DNA of 64,000 nt from positions 4,980,109-5,044,108 of the forward strand of contig OZ023195.1 in the NCBI GenBank assembly GCA_963995505.1. Reading direction: 5' to 3'. The position numbers and the translations under genes were made by a program. The notes beneath the pieces were generated by a model that was given only the letters and a program-made list of their open reading frames with translations, made no database searches and had not been told where the DNA came from. The DNA comes from Hypericum androsaemum (lineage: Eukaryota; Streptophyta; Magnoliopsida; Malpighiales; Hypericaceae). Shown here piece after piece: positions 36,414-46,926 of the stretch (position 1 is the stretch's first letter; each line of letters starts with the position of its first letter).

Positions 36414-37409
36414 ATGGAACCTGCAATATTGGTTCTTTTGGTCCTAACATTTTTGGTATACTTACCAAACTCACAATGCAATAATGAGCTCTCCCTGGAT
36501 TACTACAACAAGACATGCCCTCAATTCCCCATGATCGTGGAACAGATCGTGACCGAGAAGCAACTCTCCTTCCCGACCACCGCGGCCGGAACCCTCCGCC
36601 TCTTCTTCCACGACTGCATGGTCGATGGCTGCGACGCGTCCACCCTCGTCGCCTCCACGGCCTTCAACAAAGCCGAGCGCGACGCAGACATCAACCTCTC
36701 CCTCCCCGGGGACGCATTCGACGTGATCGTCCGCGCAAAGACCGCGGTCGAGCTCCAATGCCCCGGAGTCGTATCATGTGCTGATATATTGGCATTAGCC
36801 ACAAGGGACCTCGTGACCATGGTTGGTGGCCCTTTTTACAAGGTGGCTCTTGGGAGGAAAGACGGCCTCGTGTCCGAGGCGTCCAGGGCCGAGCCTAACC
36901 TGGCCAAGCCGACATTGCCGTTGACCAAGATCATTGACCTGTTCGAATCTCACGGGCTCTCGGTGCAAGAAATGGTCGCTTTGGTCGGTGCACACACGAT
37001 AGGGTTCTCCCATTGCAAGGAGTTCAGCCGGAGGATCTTCAGCTACAGCAAGACCTCGAAGACCGACCCCGCAATTTACCCGAAGTACGCCGAACGGCTG
37101 AGGAAGCTCTGCGAGAACTACACGACGGACACCGCCATGAGCGCGTACAACGACGTGATGACACCCGGGAAGTTCGACAACATGTACTACAGGAACCTCC
37201 AGAAGGGGCTGGCCCTGCTCGAGTCCGACCAGGCCCTCGTCGAGGACAAGAGGACCAAGCCGTTCGTGGACACGTACGCGGCCAACGAGACCGCCTTCTT
37301 CGAAGCGTTCGCCCGCGCCATGGAGAAGGTGAGCGTGTTCAAGGTCAAGACAGGGAAGCAAGGGGAGATTAGGCGCAGGTGCGACCAGTTTAACAATGTT
37401 GGACTATGA
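36414..37409 (+). CDS. Class III peroxidase, secretory, intronless
   Basis: A 331-residue open frame encodes a plant secretory heme peroxidase, which oxidises phenolics and other donors with hydrogen peroxide in the cell wall or vacuole. There is a signal peptide (1 to about 22), then LSLDYYNKTCP. The distal site is LRLFFHDC (61-68: Arg62, His66), followed by VDGCDAS, the conserved VSCADILALATRD, and the proximal heme ligand His194 in VGAHTIGFSHC. Cys residues for the four usual disulfides appear present. The coding part is very GC-rich while the flanks are AT-rich. Most class III peroxidase genes have introns, and this one has none, as in the Prx31/41-like group which it resembles. A TATA-like TTATAAAA stands near 36137. 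Confidence 0.95.
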   Translation: MEPAILVLLVLTFLVYLPNSQCNNELSLDYYNKTCPQFPMIVEQIVTEKQLSFPTTAAGTLRLFFHDCMVDGCDASTLVASTAFNKAERDADINLSLPGDAFDVIVRAKTAVELQCPGVVSCADILALATRDLVTMVGGPFYKVALGRKDGLVSEASRAEPNLAKPTLPLTKIIDLFESHGLSVQEMVALVGAHTIGFSHCKEFSRRIFSYSKTSKTDPAIYPKYAERLRKLCENYTTDTAMSAYNDVMTPGKFDNMYYRNLQKGLALLESDQALVEDKRTKPFVDTYAANETAFFEAFARAMEKVSVFKVKTGKQGEIRRRCDQFNNVGL

Positions 37410-37750
37410 ATAACGAAGAGTTAGCGGTGCAATTAAAAAGAAAGAGGACTAGACATTGGCAGATGTGGGATTTATGTTCTTAATTAAGATCATCACAAAG
37501 GCTTTCTTTGCTTTTGTGTGTAAATGTTTCGTCCTGTAGTACGTTGGTTTTATGTATGATTCTAGCCGTTGCATGCATGCATTGCCTTTCATTTCATGCA
37601 CAAGTTTCATTCTTCATTAATGGGCAAGATCGTTCAGTCTTTTATCACTTGAGCAAAGCCTCGATTCCTCTTTCCTTGTAGAAACGTTTCCTTCCTAGAT
37701 TTTTCAGTCTGAATAAAATATTAAGCATCTAATCTAGAATCGATCGAATT

Positions 37751-37821
37751 TCCCCAAATAGGATTCAAACTTACCACCAATCGGCTAACAACCAGATGCT
37801 CTGTTGCTGAGCTATTGGGGA
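37751..37821 (-). pseudogene. Decayed plastid-type tRNA-Asn(GUU)
   Basis: The minus strand reads as a tRNA cloverleaf. It has a 5' side TCCCCAAT paired with 3' ATTTGGGGA, a D arm TAGCTCAG...AGAGC, an anticodon loop TTGTTAG (GTT), CCGATTGGT, and a T arm with TTTGAATCC. From memory this follows chloroplast trnN-GUU closely, with about one base in five changed, mostly C-to-T and G-to-A. The anticodon stem has mismatches and one base is missing (71 instead of 72), so it is unlikely to be functional. It is probably a relic of plastid (or plastid-derived mitochondrial) DNA in the nucleus. It sits 340 bp after the peroxidase stop codon. Confidence 0.65.
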
Positions 37822-38472
37822 ATAGTGGCACGATTAGATCTCACATCGTTGTGCACATGAACAAAAATAGAACAGCAATCTGCTTGTCGTTCTGGTTGTA
37901 AACTCATGGAGAGTTTGCAGGAAAAAAACATCTATTTGAGCCATTATTGTTTAAAAGCGAATGTCGAAACTCGAAACGGAACAGGAAAATGTTCATTCCG
38001 CTCGAAGCTGCTGGTTAACCAAAAGATGTAGCAGGGGATGAGGTTGATATGGTTAGTTCGAGTATTAAATGTTTGCAGCACCATTTTTCCATTTCATTGA
38101 AGCAAAAAGAATACAGCCATGGGCAGAACAGATTGTGTTGTATACAGGAATTCTTCCTTGCAATTTGATAACAATTACCAGAATGACCTAGAAACTGCAA
38201 AATTAACTTTACAATGGATGTGTCGGGCCTTGACACGTGTGGCAGCAGTGAAGCGATTCAGCAAGAACAATTATCTGCAGTCGGATAGTGGCGAATGCAG
38301 GGTCAAGGAATTGCTTGACCTTCTGGTACATATGCTTGAGCGTATCAGCCGCTAAGCCATCTGATCCATCTACAATAATACAACTGCAGATAACGTACGT
38401 ATTCGTTAAGACAAGCGTGCGTGTGAAACAGACGATTCATCGGAAAAGAAGCACCAGCAGGCTTACCACTGA
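37822..38472. other. Spacer ending in the ARL-like 3' UTR
   Basis: There is no gene I can support. The last 200 bases or so are probably the 3' UTR of the DnaJ gene. Confidence 0.45.
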
Positions 38473-41400
38473 TCAACAAGCCTTCCTCTTGTCAACTTTT
38501 AGGGGGATATTAAACCATTTCTTCTTCTTCTTCTGCTGTCTATCTCTTGCAGAATGTTTTTTATCCTTCACTTGCCCATCCTCCTGAGTCTCTCTTGAGG
38601 GCCCCTTCTTCCTACTACTTGAACTCTGCTTTATTGCAGGTAAGCTCGTGTATGAGGCATGGATTTCGTTCCTCCGTTTAAGAAGTTCGTCAATCTGCAA
38701 GCCAACATGTCAATCTTGCTTTATGTAACTTGTTTTAACGAAGATGATTGAGACAAAGAGCCAATGGTCCTTAGTTGAACTTGCCTCTTGCATTTCCTGA
38801 GCATACCGACTGGTCATCTCAGTAAATTGCGCCAAGACCTATGAACCATCGTCACAGAGATCAGTGAAAACACGCACAAACTATAAGCACATGCATAGAA
38901 GTTTAAGGGCAGACCTCTCTATATTCAGTTTCAAACTTGGATATTTCAGCTCTTTTTGAAAGGATTTGAGCTTCAACGGACCTAAGATTTGATTTCTCTT
39001 CGAGAAACGGTGCAGCACAGAGAGCTTCAATTGTGTAGCTCGCATTCTTGAAGAAGTTGTCACCTACAAGAAACGAGCCACACTAGGAAGGCTGTAGTCA
39101 TGCATAAATGAAAAAAAATTGGCACATCGAAGAAAAATCAGAAATCTTGGAGCCAACCATAGACAGCAAAAAAATGGGTGCCGGCCTTCAGTTCTGTAAT
39201 TTCACAGGGCTGAAATCCATCTAGCTTTTTGAAGAAGGCAGCATCAGCATCCTTTGCTGCCGCAATCTGACATCAAAGCCAACAGCCAGATTAATAAAGC
39301 TTCAAAGAGAAGAAGGCAGAAAACAAGACTGTCATCCACCCACCGACTCACCGAGTTAACTGTGTGATCCAGCCGATAAACCGGAAAGCCCAAAAAGTAC
39401 ATGCCAGCTGAGGTTACCTTACCTGTTTTTGTGCTCTCCTCCTATGGAAATTTTAAAAAGATGAATGGTGAGAGATTGTATAAGGCATGTATTGACCGCA
39501 TGAAGCTGAATTATACAATATACATCTCAATGCAAAATTAATGTTGACTTGAATAACTACTTATTCCTGTTAGTCATGTCATTGGAACTGCAGGTGCTTG
39601 TTTCAATAATTGCATCGTATCTATCCAAGTAGATCCAAACACTGTTGTCTTCATATTTGAGGTCTCAAATGGACACAGACAAAGCTACCACAGGAATCCA
39701 TGGATAAATGAATCTCTACATTTGTCTTGCCGCTCTTATTCAACAAGAACGACAAGCTTATCCATACTGACAAGGGAAGAGCATTCTCCCAGGACATTTT
39801 CACAACAGAGGAATTGTCTCTATGACTAGAAGCGAGACCTAATAATGGTATAGCTAATAACATCAAAATAGACATCTCATGGCTGATATCACTCTGTTAA
39901 ATCGATCACCTAGTAATTTATAACAGTGACAAGTTCCAACGGTAACTAACAAATGATAAGGCTGGTGACCAGTACCTGTAGGGCAAGGCTTAGTCCACCA
40001 CTTTCTTCCCGGTCAAAGTACAGCAACTGCAAAGACAACCCCGTCACATGTTAATTAGCAAACGATCTCTCCTATAAGCTGTTAATTCACAAAGGTTCTG
40101 CAGACAAAACCTTTTTCCCTAAGAGCCTTCATGAAGGTTTATGGCCTTGTCAGTTACTTTAGTCAAGCTAACGATGGATTAATTTTTTGTTTGAAGAGCA
40201 AAGGTGGAAGAAATACAAAAGCAAGAACAAAAGGAGAAAATAACTCGAAACTTTAGGGGAACCATAAACTATCATGTTGCACGCACATGCAAAAAATGAC
40301 ACTGGAGTTGTCAATTAACAACTGGGCTTTTGCACCTTTAAGCTCCCACTGTGATAAGTAAAGCGGCATTTCCACATAATTCTGCACGTGATCCGATGCC
40401 TTGTTCATTAAATAACAGACACCGCAGACAGAGACAGGATACTAGTCAGTCGTGAATTTCACATGTAGAGTGACACAGGAACTTCTGAAGAATCGTACCC
40501 TTCCGTGGGTAAGCCATACAAGTTCAATCATACAGTTTTGGCAAGATTCTTACATCTGCCAAAGCAGAAAGCTAAGACCAATTTCTATGGCAGGACATAA
40601 AACTCAAAACAAAAAATTACAAATAGGTTAAAATGCAGGAGTCTTCATATTGTCTTCGGAGTCGACACCACCGTATTGCCTATAATCAAGAAACTTGCTA
40701 GTCTACAGATTGCATTCATTACAAGTACAGCATAAACATGCCACCCTCAGACTTACTATACCTCAACACCAGAATGCTTTTAAGACAACAAATTTTATTA
40801 AAAAGCATATCTTCACGAGTTTAAATATTTCTAGCTTCTATGGTTGTCCAACTTGATTTCGATTCAGCCGAGACCTAGCCTAATGAAAGAAACGATATCA
40901 TAGAAGAACAACTCAGTCAAGAAAAGTTGTAAGCTATTTCCTTAAATATTGGTTTCCCAGTCTCTTGGATTGAACTTAGGACCTCATTTTCTCATTTAAG
41001 ATTCTAAGCCCTGCCCCTGGGGTAACACAGTAATTTCTCAATGGACAAAGAGAAGAAAGAAGTTCAAGATGTTAACTGCACATTCAACTATTTTCTGAAA
41101 GATTTCTCCCATAAGGTGGAGTTCTCATATCTGGTATACACACCTTAAATTTGCTTTTATCAGATGATTGTACCCGGCAAACTAATCCCTCTCTTGCTTC
41201 CTCTTCTGTTATTGCGACAGAATAGAAATGAGCACCTTGCTTCTCAACCTGCTTATGAAACATGACCATTCCAATGAGCATTCCCCCACCTGGTGAACTC
41301 ACACAACCGAACCTTGTATATGATAATTATATTACCATTACCTTACCTTCCTAGAAATAGGTTGTCCCAAGGAAAGTGAACGAATGGTAATTGCTCCATT

Positions 41401-43097
41401 TAGTGCCTCTTCTAAGACAGTTGCTGACACAGTGGTCTTTATGGGAACACCAAGTTTGCTATTATTCGTCAGGCAGAGCACAGAGATTGCACCAATACAG
41501 CAGAGGGAAGTCAAAACAAAATATCGCAGAAGGATCAGGATGTGGCTAGTAGTTGACAGAGGTAAATAGAATTACCTAAAAAGTGCTGCAAACATAGTGT
41601 TCATAGCCCCCAAGCTTGAAAGATCCAGCTCTAGTTCTTGACTCTCGGATTCAACAGCCTGATCTTACGAAAAGGTTGTCGGCATCAGAACTATCATCCC
41701 ACATAGGTTCAACAAATGATTATAAGCTATAAAGAAAAGGACAGGCAGTTGGAAGATCAGGAACCTTGACGACACGTGGGAATCAGCTAGAAGCTAAACA
41801 TTATCACCAATTGTCTCACCTCAAAACCAGCCGAATCATACTGGCGTCGCTTGTCTGGATTGGATAAGATGTCATATGAAAAAGTAACTTCTTTAAATAC
41901 ATCAGCTGCTTCAGGATCATTTCCATTCTTGTCAGGATGGTACCTGTGACAGAATCTTAGAAGCGTTACAAACAACTACAATATTGATTACCAGAGTTCA
42001 GGGTGAAGAATGGAACATTGTGCTAGAGATGTTCAAACAAGTTTCTTGCTCACATTTCTACTCTCTAAAAAGCTACATAATACGTATTGAGAGCAGCAAG
42101 CTACATTCATCCTACTTCATTTCCAACTACGCCCTAGACGGCTAGACCACAGCAGCCCTCTCCCTTCATTCCAATGAATCCACAGCAGCTAGGAGCGAGC
42201 TACATCAATCCTACTTTATGATCCACTACAAAGACACTTTTTTATTCCCAGACCATGTGCGATTTCCATGGGAACAATACGGAACTGATAACATAAAACG
42301 TTCCAAGTTGATTCTTAATGTCAAGTTCTTGTTTTTCCACTCACTGAGCAAAATTGCTCCTTCCCATGTCACTACATGTGCATTTGTACAATCAAACCAT
42401 TTCATATAAGGGCATCTGCAAGGAATATCAATGCCTATTCTCTTTCCCCTAAAACTGTCTTCCCCGTTAGATCATTCACAGTTAATTTTTCATTCCTTCG
42501 TCACATAACTCAATACTCTGGACCAATCTTTCTGAGCTCACTAGCTCCCATAAAAAAAATCATGTCCAGATGGCCAACACTTCCATATAGCCATTCAGCC
42601 CAAAACTCATGATGTCATCATCTCTTTCGCTGCAATACCCGAATAACCAAAAAAGACCATATACACTACTCCACAACACAACTCGAGGTAGACCCGAGAC
42701 ATACGCAATTGGCGTCGAAACTATATGCTAACCCCACATCCTCCTATTAGTACACCTATTCCCTTTCATTTTCCAACTCCAGAACAAGTTCAACAAACCT
42801 AAAGCAGCTGCCTTGTAGGGAAAAAAGTCCAATGTTCACGAACCCGGATTCTCCTAAACAAGGTTTCGTTTACACACAAAAAAATGCAATCTTTACAAAG
42901 GAAAACCAATAAACAGGATAGAAAAAACAAATGGGGGAAGCCGAGAGGGGGTAAAATTGCAATTACTTGAGAGCCATTTTCCGGTAAGCGGATTTGATAT
43001 CCTGGTCAGTGGAGTTGCGGGAGACGGCGAGCACCTCGTAGGGGTCTCGCCGGAGCTGCTGCTGCTGCTTCTCCGACTTGGATCGGTGGCCCGGCAT
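38473..43097 (-). CDS. ARL2: ARG1/ARL-type DnaJ protein
   Basis: Eleven exons join in frame to about 408 residues (ARG1 has about 410): 42967-43097, 41820-41943, 41576-41658, 41347-41458, 41144-41248, 39976-40026, 39352-39441, 39158-39266, 38918-39063, 38785-38838, 38473-38694. The J domain spans about 17-82 with HPD at 46-48. A middle region follows with [21 protein letters not shown] and [20 protein letters not shown] coiled coil occupies about 290-345 and a Lys-rich tail ([11 protein letters not shown]) ends the protein. ARG1 and its paralogues ARL1/ARL2 act in root and hypocotyl gravity response, at membranes and the cytoskeleton. I choose ARL2 only because of synteny with RH22. The intron after exon 10 has a GC donor (GAG|GCAAGT). 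The 1-kb first intron holds only spurious frames. Confidence 0.9.
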
Positions 43098-43417
43098 TTT
43101 ACCCTAAACCCCCAAAACTGCCTCCCTTCCTCCTCCTAAAACGCCACCGCTTCGTCAGAGATCTCTCCGCTTTCTCCCTCCCTCCCTTTTCCAGAGAGAG
43201 AGAGAGCGGAGGAGCCTAAAATAGAAAGTTCTAGAGAGAGAGAGAAGAAGGATGAGGCGCTCCCAAGTTGGGAAGGGAAGGGAAGGGGAGCTAAGGGATT
43301 GGAAATGGGACGGAGACTACCCAACGACAATTTGGAGGGGAAATTTAATTTAGGCGCACACTGCAATTTCAGTATTAAAAAAAGTTTAGTAATTCAAAAA
43401 TTAATAAACCAGAATAT

Positions 43418-44338
43418 CATTGTTTTCAAAAATAACCCAGAGATCGATCTAGAATTTGGTTCGACCTTCGGGTTAATCAATTTGACCAATCGGTCTGTTG
43501 GTCGGGCGAGTTATTTTTTCTATATATTTTCCTATTTTAAATAATATATAGTCTATATAATAGGTTTAATAATATTCTTGATATGTTAGTCAATTTATTT
43601 CATATCTAGTATAATTTTTTTGTTGATTTAGTTTATTTTGTGTTGATTTGAAAAAATCGAGTGTGTAATCTGATTTTTTTTATCTTTTTGGGTTGGGTTG
43701 GTAAAATCTAGTCGGACCTAGTGGTCTTTGTAAAAAATTGACCAACCCACCTGGTCCGACCAGATTTCATCTGGTTCGCAAAGTGGGCGTCCTTACCATT
43801 GTTTTCGAAGATGCAATCTGACCGATGGTCTGACCAGTCGGATCATGAATCCGAGATTTGGGTGGGTCAGAAAACTATGTACGTACGTGTTACCTAACGA
43901 ACCAGATGATTTCTGCTCAGGCTGGACGGTTGGCTCATATTTTTGACCCAAAAAAACTGGTTCGTTAGGTTTGACCAAAAATTGAACCAAAAAATCCGGA
44001 ATTCACCCAACTCAACCCAAAAAGATTTTAAAAAATCAGATTACATACTCGATTTTTCTAAATCAACACAAAATAAACTAAATCAACAAAGATAATTATA
44101 CTAAATATGAAATAAATTGACCAATATATTGAGAATATTAATTTTTTAATCTATTATTTACTATATATATAATCCTCCAGTCCGACTGTCGGTTTGACTG
44201 GTCGGACAGGTTGACCTGGAGGTCGGACCCAAATTTGGGTCGCTCTCCGGGTTGTTTTTGAAAACAATGGTCCTTACCACCTTTTCAGATATGGGGTTTA
44301 GTCTGATTCACGAGCCGACAATAATTTTGAAAACAATG
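43418..44338. mobile_element. Two nested inverted-repeat elements of one family
   Basis: Ends of the form CATTGTTTTCAAAA occur at 43418 and 43797 (plus) and at 44269 and 44338 (minus). The inner copy (43798-44269) is flanked by GTCCTTACC on both sides (43789-43797 and 44270-44278), a 9-bp duplication like those of Mutator-type elements. The outer copy is 43418-43797 plus 44279-44338. Because the inner copy lies in opposite orientation, its right half forms an about 290-bp inverted repeat with the left arm of the outer copy (43418-43735 against 43985-44269). No transposase is present. Motifs such as GGTCGGAC and GGTTTGACC are frequent. Confidence 0.75.
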
Positions 44339-46068
44339 CAAATATGTCATTTTGTTTTACCCTTTATTTTTTCCCTTTTCCCTTTTGTTTGTTGTTTTCT
44401 TTTTTTTTGAAGGTGTTGTTTTTCTTACTTCTTATGGTTGCTGTTTTTCAGATTTTTTTTTACCGAATGTCGAAATTGATTTCGAAAGTGGGGAAATCGA
44501 GTTTATTTTTCAAAGAGGAAAGAGAGGGAAAATCAGTGCCCCAAATACTCATTTGTGTTTCTAAAAAAAAACTCATTTGTGGAAAGTTACGTTTTTGACA
44601 CCGAAATAGTTTGTGCTTCTGAGATCGGTACCAGTGTTTTGAAGTCTTCTGACTCGGTATCAAGTTTCGTAAAAATCAAAGTTTGTCTAACTAGTAAAGA
44701 ATTGCTATATAATTACTTTTGGTTGAGTGGGGCATCATCTCAAAGAGGTCATATAAATTTTACAATTTTTTTATTTTACTCCACTCAGAATGAAACTTGA
44801 ACCCACATAATTAGATGGAAAAAAATGCAGCCACTCCGACCGTGGTTCTAGAAAGGAAAAAAAACTGATTTGTCACATTGGTTAAAAGCTTAAATTTCTT
44901 TAAGCAATACATTGAATTTGAACATTATGAAAGAGGTAACCACAATAAGTTCTAACCGTAATCTACTATAAATTAATTTGTTATTACCAATTTGGATAAA
45001 AAAAACCTATGAATCAATTATCGATATAGAAAATCTACGTAAATATAATTACTCGTGGGAACTTAATTATGTAGCCTGGGATCTTATTTTACTTATACAC
45101 AAAGATCGTTTTCTCATTAGGCAAACCCAACATTTATTTCATTTCATTTTTTGTTTGATATGATTCTCAATCTAACATATTTTTCCACGATAATTCTCAA
45201 TATGTGAAAATGTGCTCCCATATTGGCTAATCAAGACAATTCCAGTATTTTAGGAGTTATCTTGAAGCAAATAACGCTTGAGGAAAATTAACCAAAAAAA
45301 AGTTGCATATGTTCGTTTTGCGAGGAAAACCGTAAAATTCTTTCGGTTGTCATCCATATGTCCACCATCTGACGTGAAATTTTAAAGCACCAAGAACAAA
45401 TTATGATTTTTCTATAATTTTCACGGAGTGGGAGTAATTAAACTAGTAACATTATAATATTAATTTTTTATGACACTAATGAAAGTTTGGGTCAGGTCTA
45501 AATAGTAGTCGGCCCATTTACACTGATACGGCCCATATTTATAGTGCATGTTGGGCCGAGCCCATTTAATGTACTGGTATTCGGACATGCTGATTAATAG
45601 GTTCCGATGAGATAAATTTTTTGAAAGGAGATAATTTTCCAGCAAATATTTAATTTATTAAAATATCATGAGGTTTACATGTTCATGTGTACATTCAAAG
45701 TCCAAATTAGATGTATACAATCCACAAAAATGACATACGAAATGTATACAAATAAATATTCTATCTTACAAGGGATTTAGGTTACAAATTAAGGAAATCG
45801 TAATTTTATGATTCCCAAATCAACATTTCATGTAATTTTCGTAGAATATCTCATATTAAAAGTTCGAGGAGAGTATAATTTTTTGAATCACAATATAATT
45901 TTTATCTCTTCTATCATCATTTTTTCCTCCCGTCCCATCGTATACTAATTAAACATTCCCCAACAAACTAAAAACCAAATCTCATTAAGAAAAATAAAAT
46001 CTAAAAACCAAACCAGGAAAAATCCAATAATTAAACCTGCCTATATTGTCCATAGAGGCACAATTTAA
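44339..46068. other. AT-rich intergenic DNA, no gene seen
   Basis: Only short AT-rich open frames without family resemblance are visible. The last 150 bases or so are probably the 3' UTR of the zinc-finger gene. Confidence 0.5.
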
Positions 46069-46926
46069 TCATATCCCAGTTCTTGAGGAGCTCCGGTTGT
46101 TATTGGACTGCAAGCTGAGGCCTAACTGAAGATCCAAAGGCTTGCAAGGTTGCTTGGACATCACAGGCAAGAAGCCATTAAAGGCATGGTTGCGCTGATC
46201 ACAAGGGTTGAAGCTGATCTGTGAAGAGGGATGATCCTCATAGAGAGTGAATTGATGAGGAGGGGAAGAGGAAGAGGAAGAGGAAGAGGAAGAAGAAGGG
46301 TCATAGATTACCCAGGTAGCAGATGGTAGAGTACTTGATGAGTTATATAATTGGTGGAAGCTGGCCTTTCTAGCTTGGAGCTGAAGCCTCTTCTTCTTCA
46401 TCATCCTCTCCTTCTTGTGAGCATTTTGGTGGCCACCTAATGCCTGAGAGTTTGCAAATTGTTTGAAACAATATTGGCACTCAAACTTCCTCTCATGATC
46501 ACTATTAAGTGGTGGGTTTTTTCTCTTGAGAATTTGGGAATTTGTTGGCTTCTCTGATGATACTGTGATTGATGAGGAGTTAACACTCTCATCTATTTCA
46601 AATGACCCTTTAATCTCCTGATTATGGGAGTTGTTAGTGTTAATCTCATGTGGGTTAAGCTCAAAACCAAATAGTTTGAGCTTCTTGGTACCATAGGATT
46701 CTGAAGAATGGCTGTTTGCTTGGATCAATATTGTGGAAGAGAGGTTATTATTAGAGGAGGCTTCCTTGATTTCCATTTTCTTTGATGTTGGAAAGTTGAG
46801 AGAATTAGAAGAAGGTTTGGTGGTGATTGAGTCCTTGGTGATGCAAGTTGTAGTTGTTGGCTTTGTCTCCCTTTTATAGCAAGCTAGTGGTCTACAACAA
46901 GGCATAGTAATGCATCTAGATGACAT
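46069..46926 (-). CDS. C2H2 zinc-finger transcription factor, ZFP5/ZFP6/GIS type
   Basis: An intronless 285-residue open frame. A single zinc finger, [20 protein letters not shown] (148-167), has Cys150, Cys153, His166 and His170 and the plant-specific QALGGH motif, followed by a basic stretch ([11 protein letters not shown]). [10 protein letters not shown] (81-90) is a conserved N-terminal motif of this group. LDLQLGLSL near the C-terminus (about 264-272) is an EAR repression motif. Relatives (ZFP5, ZFP6, ZFP8, GIS) control trichome and root-hair development under gibberellin and cytokinin. A run of Ser (about 212-223) is encoded by a GGAAGA microsatellite at 46262-46295. ZFP5 is favoured by synteny (At1g10480, from memory) but sequence alone does not decide. 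An in-frame ATG at 46776 is an alternative start. Confidence 0.85.
   Translation of the reverse strand: MSSRCITMPCCRPLACYKRETKPTTTTCITKDSITTKPSSNSLNFPTSKKMEIKEASSNNNLSSTILIQANSHSSESYGTKKLKLFGFELNPHEINTNNSHNQEIKGSFEIDESVNSSSITVSSEKPTNSQILKRKNPPLNSDHERKFECQYCFKQFANSQALGGHQNAHKKERMMKKKRLQLQARKASFHQLYNSSSTLPSATWVIYDPSSSSSSSSSSSPPHQFTLYEDHPSSQISFNPCDQRNHAFNGFLPVMSKQPCKPLDLQLGLSLQSNNNRSSSRTGI

Noticed and set aside
36795..37361. 188-codon open frame antisense to the peroxidase
   Set aside because: It is a shadow of GC-rich codon use in the real gene, with no family resemblance.
37461..37474. USE-like AGATGTGGGAT in the peroxidase 3' UTR
   Set aside because: It has one mismatch to the snRNA element, no TATA at the right distance and no snRNA downstream.
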